Positions 30,241 through 36,237 of a stretch of DNA of 36,237 bases are shown one piece after another. The notes below the pieces were generated by a model. It was not told the DNA's origin. It did not search any database and saw nothing but the letters and a program-made list of their open reading frames with translations. Made by a program: the position numbers and the translations under genes. The stretch spans positions 1 through 36,237 of IMG/VR virus record IMGVR_UViG_3300008258_000010; one strand, given 5' to 3'. Positions within the stretch are counted from its first letter, which is position 1, and every line of letters starts with the position of its first letter. Source of the DNA: a virus.

Positions 30241-30393
30241 TTAGTTTCCTCCTTCAAGGATTTGTATTTTAGTTTCTAGTTCTTCTACTTTGGCGACCAA
30301 TAGTTTGATTGCATCGCAAGCAGATTTCAAGCCAGCCTGGTTGTTGTATTCATCCATTTCCCAAGTGGCAAGAAGTTCTTTTATTTCATTCAT
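30241..30393 (-). CDS. 50-aa coiled-coil protein after the tail fibre gene
   Basis: It starts MNEIKELLATWEMDEYNNQA and continues 'GLKSACDAIKLLVAKVEELE' with a regular heptad pattern (I/L at a and d), so it probably forms a coiled coil. Start and stop are coupled to both neighbours: ATG overlaps the TAA of the tail fibre gene (TAATGA), and the next ATG follows its TAA directly. It could be a chaperone or fibre-associated protein; this is inferred from position. Confidence 0.6.
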   Translation of the reverse strand: MNEIKELLATWEMDEYNNQAGLKSACDAIKLLVAKVEELETKIQILEGGN

Positions 30394-33300
30394 TAAGCCC
30401 ACGCTCCTACTTCTGTAAAGGTTCCGTTACCTAGTGGAGTAACGCTAAATCTAGAACCACTCTGGTATGTAGGCACATTCACAGTAGAAGCAGTTCCAGC
30501 CAGAGTAGGGTAAAACTTGATTGAACCAGTTCCAGTAATCGCTATCGTTCCCTTTTGTTTGTAGATAATATAGCGAGAGCCTGTAGCACCAAGAGGTGCA
30601 GAAATCTGGAATGTTCCAGAAGTTCTACGCAGAGTGTTCATAGTAGCAGCGGTAGTAAAACCAGTAGTGTTGGATGCGTATTCAAGATACTCAACCCAAG
30701 ATACTGTTGGTGTTCCAGATACAGTTGATGTATTCCATCCAATGTTTAGTGCAGTGGTTGTGTCTCCAAATGATTGGTATCTCAAAGCAACTTGTAGTTC
30801 AAACTCATAAGTCATACCAGCAAGTAGGGTGATACCCTTTGTTGCTCCATCAATAATGCTTACTGCTGCACCAGAAGAAGAAAAGTCTGGACTGCTAGAG
30901 AAAGTTATGTAGTGGGGAGTCCAGTTAACTGCTCTACCTGGGGTTGTGTCTGGAGTTAGGTAAGAAACCTTGCCATCGTATTCAACAGCACCCTTTTGTG
31001 GAGTAGTCAATACGCTTGTGCCAGTTGCATCAAACTTTAGTGGGGCAGTTGTAGTAGTTCCATCGTCAAGAATCAAAGTGCTAGTTAGTGTTCCACCAGT
31101 AAATGTTCCACCACCAGATGCAGCAGCCCACTTGGGTGCGTTGGTTGCAGTGTCGTAAGTTAGAACCCAACCATTAGTTGCAGATGGGGCAAGACGAAGT
31201 GGAGCACCAGATACACCACCATAGATAATGTCTCCAGCAGTAGTCATTGGGTTAGACATTCTATCTACCCAAGTAGGTGTATTACCTGCACCAGCAGAAG
31301 CCAATACCTGACCAGAAGTTCCAGCAGAACCGTTTAGAGTAATAGGAGAAGTTGTGCCAGTTAAGCCAAGCCCGAAAGCAGTGTTGACACTTCCAGCAAA
31401 AGTATTTGTTGCAGCAGTATAAGTTAAAGTTCCTTGACCATTAGTTCCATTACCGCCAGAAGCAATGATGCGAGAGTCATAGTCAATCGCTGTGGCACCA
31501 GAGTGGAAGTCAATGTATGGAGTTGTAGCCGAACCGCCTGTATAGCCAATCTCAAAACCAACGGAAGCATTTAGTCCTGGACCAAGACTTACAGAGTTGT
31601 TCCATGTTTGATTACCAGTAAAAGTATTGTTTGTAGAAAGAAGTGGATTGGCTCCATCAGCATTTACTATTGTTGCTGCTGAACCAGAAGTTCCACGGTA
31701 TTTGAGAGCACCAGATTCAACAAATAGAATACCGCCACCAGTTGGGTTAGATGTAGGTGCAGTTCCATTAAGAATACCGATAACCCCAGAACCTCCACCA
31801 GTTCCTGCAAGTCCACCAACTCTAAGGTTTCCCATAGTAGTTAGGGTTCCTGATGTTAAGAAAGAACCGTCTGAGGTTATGTAAGCCCTTGTTGTGGCAG
31901 TAGAGCCATTCCAAGTTTGCCACTGTTCTATGTCTACTGTTTGACCGTTTGCACCTCTAACTATAAAAGTTTTATTGACATCTCTTAATAAACTTAAGTT
32001 TCCAGAAGTTGTATCTGCGGTTAATGAGAACCAGTTATTTCCATTAGCACCATCGCCCCATCTAATACCAGAAATACCATTAGGTGAAGCACCAGCGTTA
32101 ATGAATGAGATGTAGTTGTTGTCCGCAATGGCTGTGTTACCAAGAAGCATAGAGCCATTAGGAAGAATACGGTTAACTGGGTTAGTGCTGTTGTTATAGA
32201 CTTCCAAAAGGTTTGCAGTCTGACCTGAGATACCACGAAGTGCAATACCGATTGCTCCAGTACCAGCAGTCATAACTCTCAGTTGTCCACCAAGTGTGCT
32301 TAGTGCGTTGGTTCCTACACCAAGGATAGGAAGTTGTGCGTTACCAGCAGAGTTTACGAAACCAGTAACTGTGGCAGTAGAGCCATTCCATGTTTGCCAT
32401 TGCTGCATGTCAGCAGTCTGACCATTAGCACCACGAACAGAGAACGGAACTGTTCCAGTAGTAGTTCCAAGAATGTTCAATGCACCGTGCTTATTTTCTA
32501 CAGGCGGATAAGTAGCAACATTGGAAGAGTCAAAGACTAGAGTTCCTGTTGGGACAGTAGTTGTTGAGGTGGGGTTCGCAACAGTTACTACCTGCTGTGC
32601 AGATGAAATGTTGTATGCACATTTTACAAACTGACCTGATTCGCCAGACACCCAGATTTCTACAGAACCATTGGCTAGAGAGTATGCCCTGAACTTAACA
32701 TTGCCGATTGTTCCCTGACCAGATAGATAGTGTTTCCAGAAGAACCCATTTCTATTTGAGAAAATAAAAGTAGATGTTGAGTTTTGTCCATCAGTCCATG
32801 TTCCATAAGTTGCATCAATCCTCAAGTGGTCATAGGTTCCAGCAGTAGATGTTGGCAGGGTGGCTAGTAGGTAATAGGTAGTAGATGCAGGGGCAGACCA
32901 AAGAAGTGTATTTCCATACTGAGAACTGTTTGCATTTAAGAAACCAGTAGGGGTGATGGATGCGACAGGGGTTCCTCCAGATGCTTGCCACTCCTGCATG
33001 TTGGCACTCTGGTTTGTCTGACCTCTAACTACAATGCCACGCTCTGTTGTTGAACGAGCCAACACATTCAAAGCAGCAGTGTAATAGTTAGATGTTCCAA
33101 CTCTATGGTCACCGCCAGTCACACCAATACCAGAAATAATAAAGTTACCTGCTGGTTCTAGCCTTGCAAGTAATGAACCAGTGCTTGACTGTATTTCAAA
33201 TAGATGTCCTAACTGACCAGACAAACCTTTGATAACAAGACCGCTGCTAGCAATGTTGTCAGGAGTTATAGATACCTGTGAAGATACCCTGATTGTTCCG

Positions 33301-35060
33301 TTTACAGTTACAGGACCAGGGTTTGAACCAATGTTTAGAATAAGTGTAGAACCAGTCGTTCCGTTCTGTGCTCTCCAAGTTCCGTTATAGCCAGCAGGAG
33401 TAACGCCTTCTACAATAACTGTCTGACCTACACCAATGTTGTGCGTTGCTGGGAGAGTAATAGTTATGTCAGTTGTTCCTGTTGGGGCAACGGTAGGAGC
33501 AAATGCAATAGTTACGCTACCAGTTACTGGAGTTGTTCCACCAGTAAAGAACTGACCTCTAGCGTTTATACCAGCATAAACAGCGGTGCTACTTTCCCAA
33601 GTCTGGGTATTTGCTTGAGCATTAGATACTGTAAACCTAGCCCTGATTGGAACAACATTTCGGTCTTGTGCTCTAGAGTCTGTCTGCCAAGTAGCAATCA
33701 TTGCAGGAACAACTAGGTCACCAGAAGAAGTAAAATAAGTTCTTAGGTTTCCAGCACTGTCAAACAGACGGAACATGTCTGTAGCGTTACCAGATGTTCC
33801 ACCAGACATAATAGATAACGGAACAACGCTTGGGGCATTAGCCTTAAACGAAGCCATAGGCTCTACAGTGATATTGCCAGTAGCAGTCAAAGCACCACCA
33901 TTGGTAAATGGGGTAGTTCCGCTACCAGATGTTACGGTTGCTGTCCAAGCAGCATTCACTCCACCTACAGCAGTGACAATCCAGTCGCCATTATATTGTG
34001 CTTGGCTCGCACTGTTTACCTTTATCTTCTGTCCAACAGCGAATGGTTGAGCACCACCTGGAGTGTTTGTGCTTACAGTAAAAGTTGCTTGAGTGCTCGA
34101 TACGAATGGGTTAGTCGCACTTAGGTTATAGGCATTTGTTCCAATACCACCAGTAGAACCCATAAAGATGTTTCCTCTTGAACCAATACCACCAACAACT
34201 GTCGTATCGTTTAGAGAAAATGTAACTAGGTTACCTGCCCAGTTTTGACCAGCACGAACAACGAAAGGTACCTGTTGGTTAGACCATTGTGTAAGAGTTC
34301 CATAACCAGTTGTGTTTTGGTTGAAGGTCACGCTGCCAGTAAAGGTTCCACCTGCTAGACCCATGATGCCAGCAGCAGCAATAGTTCTGTTCTTCCAAAG
34401 GTCAGTAGAAGATTCGTACTGCAAGATGTTGTTGTTGGCTAGACTAGAGATAGCCACATCGTGAAGTTCTTCCAGTTCATAGCCGTTTTGTACCTTGATT
34501 AGAATACTTCCGCCACCTGCTCCAGATGCAGCCTTAGCGACTACACCAACATAGACAAGGTGGTTAGGTGCAGATGGTTTGGTCTGTGTGTATGTACCTG
34601 CAGTAGTAGGAGAGAGGTACAACTGAGCACCGTCAGTAAAACTCTGAGTGTCTACACCGTTTAGGTATCCTTCAATCTGTACCCATCCCTCATCATTGAC
34701 AAGGATGTTTTCAGAGACAAGACCAAATGTTCTAGCAGAGTTTGCGTCATTGTTTGCTTGAGCCAAGGCTACAGTTACGATGTTGCCATTAGCACCATTA
34801 GGGTAGACAACCTGACCCTTAGTTAGAGTAGAGCCAGTGTTGTTACGGATACGCACGAAGAAGCCATCACCCTTGTTGATAGCGTTGTTAGTAGCCCAAG
34901 AAACATCGTAGTCAGCAGCACTTGTTTTAGTAAGGATAGTTCCAGCCGCACCACCTGCAGGTAGAATACCGCTGGCTTGTGCAGCCGTTACAGATGTTGA
35001 CTTACGATTGCGTAAATCAAATGCTATGTCTTTGCCAGGTATCATCCGAGATTCGTCCAT
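30393..35060 (-). CDS. Tail fibre / receptor-binding protein with repeats (1,555 aa)
   Basis: The N-terminus has 'GILPAGGAAGTILTKTSAAD' followed by 'YDVSWAT', typical of fibre proteins. Between about residues 250 and 1060 there are at least seven units of about 35-40 aa with the pattern R-G-x-x-G-Q-x-A-x-x-x-x-W, then G-x-x-x-x-x-I-x-x-x-G: for example 'FSVRGANGQTADMQQWQTWN', 'FIVRGANGQTVDIEQWQTWN', 'IVVRGQTNQSANMQEWQ' and 'IALRGISGQTANLLEVYN'. The C-terminal 200 residues ('AVSIIDGATKGITLLAGMTY', 'ELQVALRYQSFG') look like a C1q-like beta-sandwich head that would bind the receptor. It contains no enzymatic motif. The frame starts at ATG 35060; ATG 35045, which overlaps the FN3 gene's stop as ATGA, is an alternative. 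Confidence 0.85.
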   Translation of the reverse strand: MDESRMIPGKDIAFDLRNRKSTSVTAAQASGILPAGGAAGTILTKTSAADYDVSWATNNAINKGDGFFVRIRNNTGSTLTKGQVVYPNGANGNIVTVALAQANNDANSARTFGLVSENILVNDEGWVQIEGYLNGVDTQSFTDGAQLYLSPTTAGTYTQTKPSAPNHLVYVGVVAKAASGAGGGSILIKVQNGYELEELHDVAISSLANNNILQYESSTDLWKNRTIAAAGIMGLAGGTFTGSVTFNQNTTGYGTLTQWSNQQVPFVVRAGQNWAGNLVTFSLNDTTVVGGIGSRGNIFMGSTGGIGTNAYNLSATNPFVSSTQATFTVSTNTPGGAQPFAVGQKIKVNSASQAQYNGDWIVTAVGGVNAAWTATVTSGSGTTPFTNGGALTATGNITVEPMASFKANAPSVVPLSIMSGGTSGNATDMFRLFDSAGNLRTYFTSSGDLVVPAMIATWQTDSRAQDRNVVPIRARFTVSNAQANTQTWESSTAVYAGINARGQFFTGGTTPVTGSVTIAFAPTVAPTGTTDITITLPATHNIGVGQTVIVEGVTPAGYNGTWRAQNGTTGSTLILNIGSNPGPVTVNGTIRVSSQVSITPDNIASSGLVIKGLSGQLGHLFEIQSSTGSLLARLEPAGNFIISGIGVTGGDHRVGTSNYYTAALNVLARSTTERGIVVRGQTNQSANMQEWQASGGTPVASITPTGFLNANSSQYGNTLLWSAPASTTYYLLATLPTSTAGTYDHLRIDATYGTWTDGQNSTSTFIFSNRNGFFWKHYLSGQGTIGNVKFRAYSLANGSVEIWVSGESGQFVKCAYNISSAQQVVTVANPTSTTTVPTGTLVFDSSNVATYPPVENKHGALNILGTTTGTVPFSVRGANGQTADMQQWQTWNGSTATVTGFVNSAGNAQLPILGVGTNALSTLGGQLRVMTAGTGAIGIALRGISGQTANLLEVYNNSTNPVNRILPNGSMLLGNTAIADNNYISFINAGASPNGISGIRWGDGANGNNWFSLTADTTSGNLSLLRDVNKTFIVRGANGQTVDIEQWQTWNGSTATTRAYITSDGSFLTSGTLTTMGNLRVGGLAGTGGGSGVIGILNGTAPTSNPTGGGILFVESGALKYRGTSGSAATIVNADGANPLLSTNNTFTGNQTWNNSVSLGPGLNASVGFEIGYTGGSATTPYIDFHSGATAIDYDSRIIASGGNGTNGQGTLTYTAATNTFAGSVNTAFGLGLTGTTSPITLNGSAGTSGQVLASAGAGNTPTWVDRMSNPMTTAGDIIYGGVSGAPLRLAPSATNGWVLTYDTATNAPKWAAASGGGTFTGGTLTSTLILDDGTTTTAPLKFDATGTSVLTTPQKGAVEYDGKVSYLTPDTTPGRAVNWTPHYITFSSSPDFSSSGAAVSIIDGATKGITLLAGMTYEFELQVALRYQSFGDTTTALNIGWNTSTVSGTPTVSWVEYLEYASNTTGFTTAATMNTLRRTSGTFQISAPLGATGSRYIIYKQKGTIAITGTGSIKFYPTLAGTASTVNVPTYQSGSRFSVTPLGNGTFTEVGAWA

Positions 35061-36237
35061 CCTGTATTAGTAGCATTACGGATAAATACTCCGATAACCA
35101 CATTCCAACCTGTGTCTGTTGCATTACGAACCTTAGTTGCAGTTACAGGAACCCAAGCAGTATTACCAGCATTACGAACCTTGATAGCAGTAGCCTGACC
35201 AATAGAGATGTAGGTAATAAAGTCAGCAGTTCCATTAGCGTTGGTAGCACGGAAGGTTAGGTTAGATGTTCCGTTGGTAGTTGGTGTTCCAGTGATAGCA
35301 CCAGTAGTAGTGTTCAGAGATAGACCAGCAGGAAGTGTTCCAGATACGATTGAGTATCCATTGCTAGCCTGAACTCCTGTAGCGTTTAGTGTTGCTGAGT
35401 ATGCTACTGATACCGTTCCAACAGGAAGAGAAGTAGTTACCCAAACAGGTATTGCTAGAGTTGTCGCAACCAGAACGCCATAGCCAGAATAGCCAGTAGC
35501 GTTGCCAGCACGAACACGGAAACGATAATCAGTGCTGCCAGTAAGACCTGACGCAGTATAAGTAAGAGAGGTAGTTGTCGCAATCTGCGTATAAGTTCCA
35601 CCATTGAATGTATTCTCCTTTTCAATGTAGTAGGTAACTGGTGGGTCATTCCCATCATTTACCGCAGACCAGTTCAGTTGAACGCTAGTTCCAGTGATAG
35701 TTCCAGCAGTAACAGATGGAACACCAGGAACAGTCTTAGCAGCCTGAGTGGTTGCATTTACTTCAGTAGAAGTAGTGGTGTATGTATTGTTGATGCTCTC
35801 TACTTTGTATGTATAAGTAGTAGATGCAGATAAACCTGTAGATGTATAAGTTCTTGGGCTAGATGCTGGACCATAGATTAGAGCGTATGAACCAGTGCCA
35901 GACTTTTGATACAACTTGTAAGTGATTGTTCCACCATTACCGTTGTCAGTAGAGGCAGTCCAAGAAAGGGAAATGGATGTATCAGAGTTTACAGTTGGTG
36001 TAATAACCGAAGCAGTAGGAGCGGTCACTGTAAGGGCAGTAGTGCCTGTTGCTGTGTTTGATACCGCAGAACCCTTTAGACCTGCTTCATTATCTGTAAC
36101 AACATTTCGTGCATAGACACGGAACTTGTATGTAGTGTTTGATGTAAGTCCAGTAATAGTTTTACTGTTTGTAGTGCTGGTTGTATTTGATGAAGTTGCG
36201 AAGTTGTCGCTAGAGTATTCAATGTAGTAACCAGTAA
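35042..36237 (-). CDS. FN3-repeat tail protein, N-terminus missing at right edge
   Basis: The frame is open from the right edge to TGA 35044-35042; the visible part is 397 codons. It starts TGYYIEYSSDNFATSSNTTS, the end of an FN3 domain, followed by two more FN3 domains ('SLSWTASTDNGNGGTITYKL', 'VQLNWSAVNDGNDPPVTYYI'), then a putative Ig-like (He_PIG) domain ('LPVGTVSVAYSATLNATGVQ', 'GTLPAGLSLNTTTGAITGTP'). The C-terminus holds three short repeats: KVRNAGNTAWVPVTAT, KVRNATDTGWNVVIGV and FIRNATNTGW. A GTG at 36028 is only an internal codon, not a start. FN3 domains on phage tails bind carbohydrate or spread on cell surfaces. It may be the C-terminal part of the gene that begins at the left edge. 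Confidence 0.8.
   Translation of the reverse strand, partial: TGYYIEYSSDNFATSSNTTSTTNSKTITGLTSNTTYKFRVYARNVVTDNEAGLKGSAVSNTATGTTALTVTAPTASVITPTVNSDTSISLSWTASTDNGNGGTITYKLYQKSGTGSYALIYGPASSPRTYTSTGLSASTTYTYKVESINNTYTTTSTEVNATTQAAKTVPGVPSVTAGTITGTSVQLNWSAVNDGNDPPVTYYIEKENTFNGGTYTQIATTTSLTYTASGLTGSTDYRFRVRAGNATGYSGYGVLVATTLAIPVWVTTSLPVGTVSVAYSATLNATGVQASNGYSIVSGTLPAGLSLNTTTGAITGTPTTNGTSNLTFRATNANGTADFITYISIGQATAIKVRNAGNTAWVPVTATKVRNATDTGWNVVIGVFIRNATNTGWTNLG

Noticed and set aside
33441-34050. Plus-strand ORFs in the tail fibre region
   Set aside because: They are antisense to a long repetitive fibre gene with no initiation signals; shadows.
36028-36028. GTG at 36028 as the start of the FN3 protein
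   Set aside because: The frame is open for 69 further codons to the window edge and these encode another FN3 domain.
1-36237. Window as an exact, complete circular genome
   Set aside because: No repeat is shared by the two ends, and joining them breaks the tail gene frame (22 codons plus 2 bases on the left, 2 leading bases on the right), giving an early stop.

Overview
The window is most of the genome of a tailed bacteriophage. Nearly every gene is a virion, packaging, lysis or replication gene, packed tightly with stop/start overlaps (TAATG, ATGA). The sequence is moderately AT-rich. Several proteins (major capsid, the small protein after the portal, the connector, the nozzle-like tail protein, the 64-aa Cys protein at 17.1 kb) resemble families common in phages of Actinobacteria, including uncultured freshwater ones. 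This host guess is an inference from family knowledge. No tape-measure gene, major tail-tube gene or tail-assembly chaperones are seen. A 2,290-aa probable internal virion protein sits between portal and capsid, so a short-tailed (podovirus-like) particle is most likely. There is no integrase, repressor or tRNA, and no recognisable family A/B DNA polymerase or RNA polymerase.

Layout. From 17.1 kb leftwards, all on the minus strand: a small Cys protein, an M23 peptidase (endolysin candidate), four small Lys-rich proteins, the large terminase, portal, a small protein, the giant virion protein, two probable internal virion proteins, scaffold, major capsid protein, a 140-aa protein, and the first 22 codons of a tail protein that runs off the left edge. 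From the right edge leftwards, also minus: an FN3-repeat tail protein cut by the edge, a 1,555-aa tail fibre, a coiled-coil protein, a small membrane protein, a connector gene that appears broken, a nozzle-like tail protein, a holin-like protein, an exported PA14/Pro-rich protein, a two-TM mini-protein and an 8-cysteine micro-protein. The two minus blocks read as one late operon if the genome is circular or circularly permuted, with a piece of the tail gene missing between the window ends.

The plus strand from 18.35 to 25.4 kb is the early block: a chain of small overlapping ORFs, a PD-(D/E)XK-like nuclease, a sigma-like factor, an HNH endonuclease and a primase/polymerase-SF3 helicase. Early and late blocks converge on a strong bidirectional terminator at 25.44 kb and diverge from a 1.25-kb non-coding region (17.1-18.35 kb).

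That non-coding region holds the most interesting signals. It carries a plasmid-like replication origin with three perfect DnaA boxes next to 14 hexamer iterons arranged with mirror symmetry, plus an AT-rich stretch. With the PrimPol-helicase and no replicative polymerase, this suggests replication by the host machinery loaded at a phage origin.

The second signal is a 30-bp element present exactly three times, in the three longest gaps between late genes. It reads GTCAGGAA, 16 bp, TATACT, always pointing into the next late gene and always followed by an RNA hairpin. It looks like a late-promoter class and may be read by the phage's sigma-like protein. Early genes instead show extended -10 boxes of the form TGGTANNAT, one of them giving a leaderless mRNA.
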